Under the pieces are notes generated by a model. That model had not been told where the DNA came from. It did no database searches and saw nothing but the letters and a program-made list of their open reading frames with translations. From Rattus norvegicus (lineage: Eukaryota > Chordata > Mammalia > Rodentia > Muridae), in NCBI RefSeq assembly GCF_036323735.1, contig NC_086026.1, positions 69,939,039 through 70,003,038 of the forward strand: a stretch of 64,000 nucleotides of DNA, in the 5' to 3' direction. Shown piece after piece: positions 48,893-60,060 of the stretch. The position numbers and the translations under genes are program-made. The first letter of the stretch is position 1, and each line of letters opens with the position of its first letter.

Positions 48893-49050
48893 CATGTATG
48901 TATGTATGTGTATGTATGTTTGTATGTATGTATGTGTGTCTATTTGTATGTATGTATGTGTGTCTATTTGTACGTATGTATGTACATACGTGTGTATGTA
49001 TGTGTGTGTATGTATGTATATATGTGTGTGTGTATGTGTGTATGTGTTGT
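48893..49050. repeat. TATG/TGTG-rich microsatellite
   Basis: Mixed GTAT, GTGT and 'gtgtctatttgta' units; the last phrase recurs twice 28 bp apart, showing a short tandem duplication within the array. Confidence 0.9.
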
Positions 49051-49334
49051 TTGTGTGCATGCCTGCCCTCTCTACGTGTAGGTGTCCTTGGAGTCCCTGA
49101 AGCTGCAGTTACAGACAGTTAAGGCCTCTGGATGTAGGTGCTGGGAATCAAGCCCACCCTCCCCAAATTTTCTGTGTACTGGTCTTTTTCCTTCCTCCTC
49201 ATAATTTGTCCATTCTGTTCTTTTGATCAGGGATGAGAGTTGATATGCCCATTCCAACATCTTCCTTCTACCTTCTCTGTTCAAGCCAGGTGCCCTAGAA
49301 AGGCTACCAATGGTTGCTACCTGCCTAAAACCCA

Positions 49335-49642
49335 ACTGCATCTCAGAGGCTGTCAGAGCACTCAGTGGGCAGTACTTGCTGTGTAAGCATGAAGACCAAG
49401 AGGTCAGACCACCAGCACCCGTGTGAATGCCAGGTGAGCATGGCAGCCACCATATACCTCTAGCATCCCGCACTCCAGTGATGGACAGCATCCCAGGAGA
49501 AGCTGGCTACCAGACTAGCCAAATCACTAAGCTCTGGGTTCAAGTGAGAAACCCTGTCTCAGAAAATAAAGCAGAGAGTGACTGTGGAAGACTCCTGATA
49601 GCAACCTCTGGTCTCTACCTGCATACACATGTGTACCCATAT

Positions 49643-49688
<46 letters not shown>
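49335..49688 (+). repeat. B3-type SINE with (CA)n tail
   Basis: 'gtcagagcactcagtgggca' head, 'gaagaccaagaggtcagacc', 'agagtgactgtggaagactc', then 21 CA units. Plus orientation. Confidence 0.8.
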
Positions 49689-49937
49689 CACATCACATAT
49701 ATGAATACCCTAAAAATAATAGTTGAGTAATCAGACCATGGAAGAAAAAATTGGGAGATTATCTCTATTTCTTGATTTCTTTGTTTCTACAAATGAACAT
49801 AGTTTGAAGCCATGTTAGCTATCATTTCATAATTCACTCGATTTTGTGCAAGCTTTTCCACGCACATGGCTCAGACTCATCTCCATTCTCTACCCTTGGG
49901 GATCTTTCAGTCTGCTTGCTGTTATAGGAGACATTCT

Positions 49938-50018
49938 TTTTTTTTTTTTTTTTTTTTTTTGGTTCTTTTTTTCGGAGCTGGGGACCGAACCCAGGGCCTG
50001 AGCTAAATCCCCAGCCCC
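49938..50018 (-). mobile_element. ID element with 28-bp internal deletion and exact 15-bp target-site duplication
   Basis: The T-run and 'cggagctggggaccgaaccc' are followed directly by 'agggcctgagctaaatcc', so about 28 bp that are present in the other ID copies here are missing. The gap removes the distal half of the A box and the middle of the tRNA-like body. tataggagacattct flanks it at 49923-49937 and 50019-50033. Confidence 0.93.
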
Positions 50019-50169
50019 TATAGGAGACATTCTTAATGAGTGTAGAGAGTCTTCAGTCTGTTGATGGAAGGTCAAATACTTTTTCAAATGATCTATTGTT
50101 TTACCTTCTTAGATTCTTCTCATTTTGCTAGAAAAAAGGTCATCAAAATTTTTCTGTAAAAGATACATA

Positions 50170-50295
50170 ACTGGGTCAACATAGGGGTACACATCTCACC
50201 CAGTACCTAGCAGATCTCTGTGAACTGGAGGCCAGCCAGAGAGATTTCTAGGCTATCCAGGGGTGCATAGTAAGACTCTGACTTGAAATGACAAC
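50170..50295 (+). repeat. B1 SINE, diverged
   Basis: 'gatctctgtgaactggaggc' and 'ctaggctatccaggggtgca' are B1 landmarks in plus orientation. Confidence 0.7.
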
Positions 50296-50299
50296 AACA

Positions 50300-50530
50300 G
50301 GGACTAGAGAGACAGTTTGGGGGTTAAGAGTATAAGCTTATCTTCCAGGGTCCTGGGTTTAATTCCCAGTACCTACACAGCAGCTCAGACCCGTAATTCC
50401 CAGGGGATCCAACATCTTCTTCTGGACTCTGTGAAGACTAAGCATGCATGTGATACAAAGATAGACATACAGACAAAGCACCTGTACACATAAACAAATA
50501 AATATAAAATACAACAACACACATGCATGT
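50300..50530 (+). repeat. B2/B3-type SINE
   Basis: 'ggactagagagacagtttgg', 'gtcctgggtttaattcccag' and 'cttcttctggactctgtgaa' give the plus-strand B2/B3 plan with an A/C-rich end. Confidence 0.8.
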
Positions 50531-50642
50531 ATACACATCCTCAAACATACGACTCTAAACAAGCAAAACCCTAAAGGTAAAAAATACAAAAAGGAGATAA
50601 AAATGGATTAATTTACATCTTCTACATGCAGACCAACAATAA

Positions 50643-51647
50643 GACCAGCACCATTTGTTGAAGATGCTTTCTTTCTTCCACAGGATGGTTTTGGCTTCTT
50701 TATCAAAGATCAAGTGGCCACAGGTGTATGGGTTTATTTCTGGGTCTTCAATTCTATTCCATTGAATGACCTGTCTATCTCTGTACCAATACCGTATGGT
50801 TTTTATCACTATTGCTCTGTAGTACAGCTTGAGGTCAGGGATGGTGACTCCCCCAGAAGTTCTTTTATTGTTGAGAATTGTTTTTGCTATCCTGGGTTTT
50901 TATTATTCCATGTGGAGTTGAAGAGACAGAACCTGTAGAGACTATCTCCAGTAGATAGACATGGCACCCAGTTGAGGGACGGGGCCACTCACCCATCTCA
51001 AAATTTTTAATCCAGCATTATTCCTGTGTAAAGGAAATGGAGGGACAAAAAATGGAGCAGAGACTGAAGGGAAGGCCATCCAGAGACTGCCCCATCTTGG
51101 GATACATCCCAACTGCTGACACCAAACCCCAACACTATTGCTGATGCCAAGATGTACTTGCAGACAGGAGCCTAGCATGGCTGTCCTCTGAGAGACTCTG
51201 CCATCACCTAACTAAGACAGATGCAGATACTCACAACCAACCATTGGACTAACCCTGGGAACCCAATGAAAGAGTTAGGGCAAGGACTGAAGGAGCCAAG
51301 GGGATTGCAACCCCATAGGAAAAACAATATCAACTAACCAGACTCCTCAGAGCTCCCAGTGACTAAACCACCAAGCAAAGAGCATACATGAGTTGATCCT
51401 TGGCTCCCACTACATATGTGTCAGAGGACTGCCTCATCTGGGATCAGTGGGAAGGGATATGCTCAGTCCTGTGGAGGCTTGATGCACCAGAGAAGGGGGA
51501 TGCTAGAAGGGTGAGGTAGGAGTGGGTGGGTGGGTATGGAAGCATCCTTTTAGAGGCAAAGAAGAGGGCATATGGGGTTGGGGGTTCATGGAGGGGAGAC
51601 TGGGAAGAGAGATAACATTTGAAATGTAAAATTTTTAAAAAGTCTCT
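50643..51647 (+). mobile_element. L1 insertion with 5' inversion (twin priming)
   Basis: From 50643 to about 50915 the plus strand reads as the reverse complement of L1 ORF2 (compare 53050-53290 of the next element). From about 50916 to 51647 it reads as L1 3' region in sense orientation and ends in an A-rich tail. The intervening ORF2 3' part is missing. This head-to-head layout is the known product of twin-primed reverse transcription. The 3' part is an older subfamily than the element that follows. Confidence 0.75.
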
Positions 51648-51694
51648 ATGGTATTAGATTTCCATAAGACCCCACATAAGGATCAAACAAGGAA

Positions 51695-54600
51695 GGCAAG
51701 TAAAGCGTGGGTATCAGATCCTACTACAAAAGCCTATATTCAACAAAACTGGAAAATCTGGAGGAAATGGACAATTTTCTAGACAGATACCAGGTACCAA
51801 AGTTAAATCAGGAACAAATAAACCATCTAAACAACCCCATAACTCCTAAAGAAATAGAAGCAGTCATTAAAAGTCTCCCAACCAAAAAGAGCCCAGGTCC
51901 AGATGGGTACAGTGCAGAATTCTATCAGACCTTCATAGAAGGCCACATACCAATACTGTCCAAACTATTCCACAAAATTGAAACAGACAGAGCACTATCA
52001 AATTCCTTCTATGAAGCCACAATTACTCTTATACCTAAACCAGACAAAGACCCAACAAAGAAAGAAAACTTCAGACCAATTTCCCTTATGAATATTGACA
52101 CAAAAATACTCAATAAAATTCTTGCAAACCGAATCCAAGAACACATCAAAATGATGATCCATCATGATCAAATAGGCTTCATCCCAGGGATGCAGGGATG
52201 GTTTAATATATGAAAATCCATCAATGTAATCCACTATATAAACAACTCAAAGATAAGAACCACATGATCATTCCATTAGATGCTGAGAAAGCATTTGACA
52301 AAATTCAACACCCCTTCATGATAAAAGTCCTGGAAAGATCAGGAATTCAAGGCCCATATCTAAACATAGTAAAAGCCATATACAGCAAACAAGTAGCTAA
52401 CATCAAACTAAAAGGAGAGAAATTTGAAGCAATCTCACTAAAATTAGGGACTAGACAAGGCTGCCCACTCTCTCCCTACTTACTCAATATAGTACTCGAA
52501 GTCCTAGCCAGAGCAATCAGACAGCGAAAGGAGGTCAAAGGGATACAAATTGGAAGGGAAGAAATCAAATTATCACTATTTGCAGATGATATAATAGTGT
52601 ACTTAAGTGACCCCAAAAGTTCCACCAGAGAACTACTTAACCTGATAAACAACTTCAGCAAAGTGTAGGGGTATAAAATTAACTCAAACAAATCAGTAGC
52701 CTTCCTCTACTCAAAGGATAAACAGGCTGAGAAAGAAATTAAGAAAATGACACCCTTCACAATAGTCCCAAATAATATAAAATATCTTGGTGTGACTTTA
52801 ACCAAGCAAGTGAAAGATCTGTATGACAAGAACTTCAGGTCTCTGAAGAAAGAAATTGAGGAAGATCTCAGAAGATGGAAAGACCTCCCATGCTCATTGC
52901 TTGGCAGGATTAATATAGTAAAGATGGCCATTTTGCCAAAAGTGATCTACAGATTCAATGCAATCCCCATCAAAATTCCTACTCAATTCTTTATAGAGAT
53001 AGAATGAGCAATTTGCAAATTAATTCGGAAAAACAAAAAACACAGATAGCGAAAACTATACTCAACAATAAAGAACTTCTGGGGGAATCACCATCCCTGA
53101 CTTCAAGCAGTATTACAGAGAAATAGTCATAAAAACTGTATGGTATTGGTACAGAGACAGGCAGATAGATCAGTGGAACAGAATTGAAGATCCGGAAATG
53201 AACCCACATACCTATAGTCACTTGATCTTTGACAAAGGAGCTAAAACCATCCAATGGAAGAAAGATAGCATTTTCAACAAATGGTGCTGGTTCAACTAGA
53301 GGTCAGCATATAGAAGAATGCAGATTGATCCATTCTTATCACCCTGTACAAACCTTAAGTCCAAGTAGATCAAGGACCTCCATTATCAAACCAGATACAC
53401 TCAAACTAATAGAAGAAAAGGTGGGGAAGAGTCTCGAACACCTGGACACTGGAGAAAATTTCCTAAACAAAACACCAATGGCTCATGCTCTAAGATCAAG
53501 AATTGACAAATGGGACCTCATAGAACTGTGATGCTTTTGTAAAACAAAAGACACTGTCATTAGGACAAAACAGCAACCAACAGATTGGGAAAGGATCTTT
53601 ACCAATCCTATATCTGATAGATGGCTAATATCCAAAATATACAAAGAACTCAAGAAGTTAGACTGTAGGGAGACAAATAACCCATTAAAAATGGGATACA
53701 GAACTAAACAAAACATTCTCAGCTGAGGTATATCGAATGGCCAAAAAACACCTAAAGAAATGTTCACCATCCTTAGTCATCAGGGAAATGCAAATCAAAA
53801 CAACCCTGAGATTTTACCTCACACCAGTCAGAATGGCTAAGATAAAAAACTCAGGTGACAGCAGATGCTGGCGAGGATGTGGAGAAAGAGGAACATTCCT
53901 CCATTGTTGGTGGGATTGCAAACTGGTACAACCACTCTGGAAATCAGTCTGGAGGTTCCTCAGAAAATTGAAGGTTCCACTATCTGAGGACCCAGCTATA
54001 TCTCTCTTGGGCATATACCCAGAAGATGCTCCAACATACAACAAAGACACATGCTCCACTATGTTCATAGAAGCCTTATTTATAGTAGCCAGAAGCTAGA
54101 AAGAACCCAGATGTTCTTCAACAGAGGAATGGATTAAAAAAATGTGATACATCTACACAATGGAGTACTACTCAGCTATCAAAAACAATGACTTCATGAA
54201 GTTCACAGGCAAATGGAATGAACTAGAAAATATCATCCTGAGTGAGGTTACTCAATCACAGAAAAACACACTTGATATGCACTCATAGATAAGTGGATAT
54301 TAGCCAAAAAGCTTGAATTACGCAAGATGCAATCCACAGACCACAGGAAGCTCAAGAAGGATGACCAAGGGGGTTGGGGATTTAGCTCAGTGGCAGAGCG
54401 CTTGCCTAGGAAGTGCAAGGCCCTGGGTTCGGTCCCCAGCTCCGAAAAAAAAAAAAGAACCAAAAAAGAAAAAAAAAAAAGAAGGATGACCAAAATGCGG
54501 ATGCTCCCATTCCTTAAAAGGGGGGAGAATATCCATAGGAGGGGATATGGAAGCAAAGTTTAGAGCAGTGACTCAAGGAATGGCCAATCAGAGCCTGACA

Positions 54601-55145
54601 CACATGTGGCCCATATATATACAGCCACCAAAACTAGATAAGATTGATGAAGCTAAAAAATGTATGCTGAAAGGGACTGGATATAGATCTCTCCTGAGAG
54701 ACAGATCCAGAGCATGCCCAATACAGAGGTCAATGCTAGCAGCAAACCACTGAACTGAGAACAGGACCCCCTTGGGGGGAATTAGAGAAAGAATTGAAAG
54801 AGTTGAAGGAGCTTGCAACCCCATAAAAACAACAATGTCAACCAACCAGAGCTTCCAGGGACTAAAACACTACTGAAAGACTATATATACATGGACTGAC
54901 CCAGGGCTCCAAAAGCATATATAGCAGAAAATAGCCTTGTTGGGGCACCAGGGGAAGGGGAAGCCCATGGTCCTGCCAAGGTTGGACCCCCAGTGCAGGG
55001 GAATATGGGGGAGGCAGTAAAGGGGATGCATAGGGGGAATACCTGTATGGGGGAGGGGGAAGGGAGAGGATGGGGCTTATGGACAGGAAACCGAGAAGGG
55101 GAATAACATTTGAAATGTAAGTCAAGAAATCTATCTAATAAAAAT
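51695..55145 (+). mobile_element. 5'-truncated rodent L1 (RT part of ORF2 to 3' end), antisense to Lrrc49
   Basis: It begins in the reverse-transcriptase domain of ORF2 (GIRSYYKSLYSTKLENLEEM). The palm motif FADD is encoded at 52579-52590, and the cysteine-rich ORF2 C-terminus (WRGCGERGTFLHCWWDCKL) at about 53865-53930. The frame is closed at about 52212 (TGA) and 52666 (TAG) and by later frameshifts, so it cannot act. The 3' UTR carries an ID insertion at 54369-54478 and ends AATAAAAATTTTT. Confidence 0.93.
54369..54478 (+). mobile_element. ID element inserted in the L1 3' region
   Basis: A full ID (GGGTTGGGGATTTAGCTC, GGGTTCGGTCCCC) with a long A-rich tail. It is flanked by aagaaggatgaccaa at 54354-54368 and 54479-54493. 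It is the only complete ID copy with its core on the plus strand here, so it postdates the L1 it interrupts. Confidence 0.95.
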
Positions 55146-55187
55146 TTTTAAAAAAGAGAGAAACAGCTACAATGTGTAAATACACGA

Positions 55188-55189
<2 letters not shown>

Positions 55190-55226
<37 letters not shown>
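55190..55226. repeat. (CA)n microsatellite
   Basis: About 18 CA units followed by the alternating stretch cgtacgtatatatag, just after the L1 3' end. Confidence 0.9.
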
Positions 55227-55228
<2 letters not shown>

Positions 55229-57291
55229 ACGTATATATAGATAGACACAGGATGTCACTTTTAGGCTTTGTGGGCCACATATGATTTTCTTTGCTTTCCG
55301 TTAAGTAACATTTTAGAACTATTAAATACTACGTACGCTTAGCTTGACAGCCATATGAAAACAGCCTTGGGTGGATTTGCTCCAAGGTGCTGTTTACAAA
55401 CCTTGTCTTAGGCTATGGAATTTCTTGATCCTGACTGGATCACCCTATAGAACATCACTTTAATTTCTCCAGTTTCTACTACCATATACTTTATCAAGGT
55501 AACATCAATATTCTCTTATGTAGACATCAATGGTCAATACAATGGGCTGTGGGGAATTCCAGAGCAGACTTCTCGGAGGCTGACGTCAATCAGGTCCTCT
55601 GTGTCCTGTGGTATAAGTGAATCGAGCACTCAGGCACCCAGCTTAGCTCAAAATGATAGCAACAAGCTTGGCCAAATGCTTTGCTCAAATTCCAAGATAT
55701 GATCCATCTCCGAGAAGGATGGATACTAATAATACTACTAGTATCTATTAGTTTATAATAATCTAATGACACTAATAACCAGCCTGCTTTGACCACTGTG
55801 TTATATGCATACATTGTAACTATGTCCCACAAATATGGACAGGTATCATGTCAACTGACAATGTTTCAAAAAGAGAATTCCTTTGCCTGACAGGAGCGAT
55901 GAGCAGTGAACCAATGCTGCCTCCTGGTGGCACTGCCTGAAGACCCAGGTCCTAGTTCCCTCAGTCAACCTCAAGCTGTCACAACTGTGGATTTTATATT
56001 CTTCCCCTTTGTGATAAGTATTGCATTCTCCTTTATTACATATGAAATTCAGAAAATGTTCTATGAATTTAAAAAGTTGTTACTGGAGCTTAGTAAATCC
56101 AACTGCACCCTGCAGCACTCTGCAGCAGAGAAGAAAGGGGTCTATCCATAGAGTACCTGCTTGTTCAGGAAGGGAAGGGGAGATGTCTTTCCCTGACTAC
56201 TGTCTGTTGCTAGGACAGACCAATCTGATGTGTAACAGTAATATCACATATTCAACTACTTAGCGGGCTAGCTGTGTATCTTTTCTGCATCATTTTCAGC
56301 AAGAACAGTAATCAGAAGTATCAAGGATACTCAATTTAAAAAGACATGGAGATAAGAGAAAGAGAAGCCCCTAAATACAATCACTGTTGACAGCACATGC
56401 CTGAGTAAACAGGGAGGACAAAGAACTGTCTCCATCCCGTTAGCAGAGCATGAGGAAACCCAGGACCCATGGTACTCCTGAATTCATCTACACGTTTAGC
56501 TATCCGCCACTACTCAGGATGCCCACGGTGTCTCTAAATAAACATCAATGAACACGACACACACTGCCCCTGTGTGGGGAGCTGACATTCAAAGAGTAAG
56601 TCATGGGCACTCGAGTAAACCTGCCGCAGAGTCCACACTAAACCCACAGTCTACAGAGGGAAGCAAGCAGAGGCCTGTTAATGTTTTCAAGGACAGAGAT
56701 GACCACACTGAGATCATCTTTGCATATTTTCTGAGAAAGTAAATACTCTAATAAATGTGGAATGTCAGGAAAGAGGGGCAGGCAGGTCTCATTACAGAAT
56801 TTCTTGGAGGCGGTACCATGCTGATCTACCCTGTACACTGGAGAATCATATGCAGATTCTCTTATGCCAGTGGCCACATCAAAATGTCTCACCTATAGTG
56901 ATACAAACCAGAAACAGAATGAATAGAAAAGGTGGCATTAGGAGATCACGACACTTCATAAGTAGCAATAACAGCAACCACAAAACTACACAAAACTCTC
57001 ACTTGGGAAGCGCAGTTTTGTCCTTTCAAATTATTAGTTAAATACTAAACAAGAATTAAAAAGTAAATATAGATTTTGATTTAAATATAAGCCAAGAGAT
57101 TTTAAAGCTTTATTTGATGAAATTTGATGTGGGTGATGGTTAAAAAAAAAAAAACAAAAAACCTGTACTTAAAATTATGAAGTTTACAATCACAATAACC
57201 TATAATTTCCTAATTAGTTAAAATTAATAAGCACTCATGCAACTGGAACCCCAATTTCTCTGGTCAAGCTCAAGGGAGCAGCAAAGTACAC

Positions 57292-57676
57292 AGGAAGCCA
57301 CACTCAGGGGAGCAGGGAGGGTAAGTGGGAGGCACAGTCAGGGGAGCAGGGAGGGTATGTGGGGGCACACTCAGGGAAGCAGGGAGGGTAAGTGGGGGCA
57401 CACTCAGGGGAGCAGGGAGGGTAAGTGGGAGGCACAGTCAGGGAAGCAGGGAGGGTAACTGGGAGGCACACTCAAGGGAGCAGGGAGGGTGCATGGTAGG
57501 CACACTCAGGGGAGCAGGGAGGGTAAGTGGGAGGCACACTCAGGGAAGCAGGGAGGGTAACTGGGAGGCACACTCAGGGGAGCAGGGAGGGTATGTGGGG
57601 GCACACTCAGGGAAGCAGGGAGGGTAACTGGGAGGCACACTCAGGGGGCAGGGAGGGTAAGTGGGGGCACACTCAG
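57292..57676. repeat. Minisatellite, 33-34-bp unit, about 11 copies, beside an Lrrc49 exon
   Basis: The plus-strand unit contains ggggagcagggagggtaagt followed by gggaggcacactca. Variants: GGGGGCAC versus GGGAGGCAC (33 or 34 bp), AACTG for AAGTG, and CAGTCA for CACTCA. The array ends 32 bp from the end of exon 57709-57856, inside the intron. On the pre-mRNA strand it is pyrimidine-rich. Confidence 0.95.
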
Positions 57677-57708
57677 GAGATCCTGCAGAGGCGCAGAAGG
57701 GCACTCAC

Positions 57709-57856
57709 CGTGATTCTCTTCATGTCTAGCTGGCGCAGCTGCATCATATTCTGAAGGACCGTGTGTTTGTACCATGACTCTTGAGCTATTGGATTGCCAT
57801 CAAAGGTGATGTCTGAGAGGGAAGTTGACTCAGCAAGGCAGGAAACACTTTCAAAG
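57709..57856 (-). CDS. Lrrc49: Lrrc49 coding exon: last LRR and LRR cap (148 nt)
   Basis: This is the most upstream Lrrc49 exon in the window. It starts after ttctgcag, uses one base to finish a split codon, then encodes 49 residues and ends in ACG before the donor gtgagt. The peptide holds a final leucine-rich repeat with the asparagine-containing core DITFDGNPIAQ. After it comes a cap-like helix with NMMQLRQLDMKRIT, typical of the end of SDS22/LRR-cap proteins. The LRR domain is expected to act as a protein-binding scaffold in the polyglutamylase complex. A 34-bp VNTR lies only about 32 bp downstream of the donor. The upstream LRR exons are outside the window; I did not find the preceding one between 57857 and 64000. 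Confidence 0.95.
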
Positions 57857-57917
57857 CTGCAGAAGAGACACCACCACATTATTGTGGGACCTTTTGAGTA
57901 ACATTCCCAGTTTTTTA

Positions 57918-58060
57918 AATAAGATTTGGTTTGGTTTGGAGTTTTGAGACAGTGTCTAGCTGTGTAACTCTGACTGGCCTGGAGCTTACTCACTAGGTAG
58001 ACAATGTTCCTCAGTCACTCATGAGGATCACGGGCATGCGCCACTGTGTACAGCATGTTC
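57918..58060 (-). repeat. B1 SINE
   Basis: 'gttttgagacagtgtctagc' through 'gcatgcgccactgtgtacag' is a diverged minus-strand B1. Confidence 0.8.
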
Positions 58061-58490
58061 AACAGACCTTTTAAAGAAGGAGCTACAGAAAAACTGAGAA
58101 GATATACAAAGTTCCCATACACTCCATTCCTCCCAGTCTCTCTACAGTTAGTTAAATACACCTGAGAATGTATGTGAATATCTACAATTAGTGCTCCCAC
58201 AGTTACTGGCCCTACAATACTCTCTGAACTCAGGCATTCCTTGCCCATTCCTGAAAGAGTCATTTCTCAACACAGGAGTTCCTTACACTAGGAATAGATC
58301 TCCAGCAAAGGCCTGGAAGGGAAATGTACTTTCTTACCCTTGTGGCATCACTTCTTTTAGGCACCTCAGCTAGAGACAGAATGTGCGTGCACACTGCCCT
58401 GGGTGTATGCATGATGGACCTCCTCACTCCGATAGGGAGGGACCCAGCTCATACCACCCACTACCCAGTTATTGGAATTTTCTATTTCAG

Positions 58491-58532
58491 TGTGTGTGTG
58501 TGTGTGTGTATGTGTGTGTGTGTGTGTGTGTG
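58491..58532. repeat. (GT)n microsatellite
   Basis: About 20 GT units with one GTAT interruption. Confidence 0.95.
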
Positions 58533-58639
58533 ACTAAATTCTTTAAACCGCACCCACAAAATTATTTTCTCGATCAGATGACTATGCTTAGGGGTCTAGT
58601 CCCCATTCCCAATGTTATGTAGGCCACCAAGGCCCTCCA

Positions 58640-60060
58640 TACCTAGGATTACCTCATATGTTTGCAATACAGTCAGAACTTAGGAAAGTCAGAACCTGCA
58701 TTTCATCCTGGGATTCCCATGTCCCTTGATAATTTGTTAAAATGTTTTACACCTTGAAGTTCACTCTCTAGAACTCTAACATTCCATGACTTGTGACAAA
58801 TGCATAGTGGTATGTGCTTACTACTAAAGTACTATACGGAATAATTTCATGGTCTTGTGAAACTCTCCTGTACTTTGCCCTGTACCCCAAATTCCTGATA
58901 AGCATCAATCATTTTCTCTTGAGTTCTGCAATTTCCAGAATGTTGGATGGCTGGAATCATGTACTATGATAGAGTCTTATGGACAGACTTCTTTCATTTG
59001 GCAATGTACACTTGTCAGGCATCTATCCATGCCTTCTCCTGGCTCCGTGGTGCATTTCCCTTCATAACTGAGTAATATTTCATCGCATGAGTGTATCATT
59101 TCTCCATTCAGTTACAGAGGCTGAGTGAGGCTGCTGGGAATCCTTGTCCACAGCTGTCTGTGTGCACATGTTTCCCTCAGCGGGAAACATCTCGAGAATA
59201 CAGTTGCTGGGTCACACATAAAGACGGTTATCTGGCTGGGTAAGAAACTCGTCCAGTACTATCAGCGGCCATCCCTGCCAGCATTAGGTATTCATCAGTG
59301 TTTCTAGATGCCAACTGCCCCAGAGGAACAGTGCTATGCCATCTTTTACCCTGCAGTTCCCCAGGGTCAAATGATTTGAGCCTCTCTCACAAGTGCATTG
59401 CCCGTACTGTGTGTTCCTGGTGTTTTCAGAGCCTTTGCTCGTTTTCAGTGGATTCTTTGCTTTCTTACTGTTGAGCTTATAATTTCCCGCAAATACATTA
59501 TGGTTGTCTGTCCTTAACCAGATTTATGCCTCGAGAGTATTTATTATGTTTCTTTATAAGTATGTGTTTATTTATGTAGTGTGTGTATGGATGTGTACAT
59601 GCCAAAGCACGCGTGTGAAGGGCAGAGGAAAGCTGTGGGAGCCGTTCTCCCCTTCCACCATGTGGGTCTCAGAAGTCAGCTCAAGCCCGCAGGCACTGAG
59701 GCACTGTATGCCTTTACCTGCGGAACCAGCTTCCTGACCCCTCTCCATTCTCCACAGTGCCCTTCATGGAGCAGGAGGCTTTAATTTCAATAAAGTATAA
59801 CCTAGTAATTTCTGGTTTGGTTTTGTTTTTTAAATCCTGTTTTGTTTCCTGAAGGCTGCCTGGGTTTTGTTCTACAATGTAGTTTTGAGAGTTTTACATT
59901 TAGGCTTACATCCCATTTTGAGTTCACTTAATAAAAGGTCCAACTCTACATCTTCCCACACTGATGTGTGCTCTCTTTGTTGAAATCCATCTGGTTGTAT
60001 CTATGTGGGTATTTCCAGACCTATACTTGATAAACGTGTGTATTTTTCACTGCCCCATTG
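58640..60060 (-). mobile_element. Old L1 ORF2/3' fragment, antisense on the plus strand, interrupted by a SINE
   Basis: 'aactgagtaatatttcatcg', 'ctgggtcacacataaagacg' and 'cccattttgagttcacttaa' are reverse-complement landmarks of the 3' half of a mammalian L1 ORF2. High divergence points to an ancestral insertion. A B-type SINE at 59560-59765 splits it. Confidence 0.65.
59560..59765 (-). repeat. B4/B2-type SINE
   Basis: 'gtgtgtatggatgtgtacat', 'gaagggcagaggaaagctgt' and 'tacctgcggaaccagcttcc' follow minus-strand order of a tRNA-headed B SINE. Confidence 0.6.

Larger units (their letters stand above)
45895..57708 (-). other. Lrrc49: Lrrc49 intron 45895-57708 (about 11.8 kb)
   Basis: It holds an old L1 fragment, several microsatellites, B1/B2/B3 SINEs, two ID elements, a twin-primed L1, a 3.4-kb L1 and a VNTR, listed separately. 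Stretches 46980-48100, 48440-48890, 49060-49330, 49700-49920, 50034-50165 and 55230-57290 show no gene that I can support. Confidence 0.85.

Noticed and set aside
51707..52668. Open frames with reverse-transcriptase features
   Set aside because: They are remnants of L1 ORF2, not a host or novel reverse-transcriptase system; the frame is closed by stops near 52212 and 52666.
57237..57754. Glycine/arginine-rich plus-strand open frame
   Set aside because: It is the translation of the 34-bp VNTR; the real coding exon here is on the minus strand.
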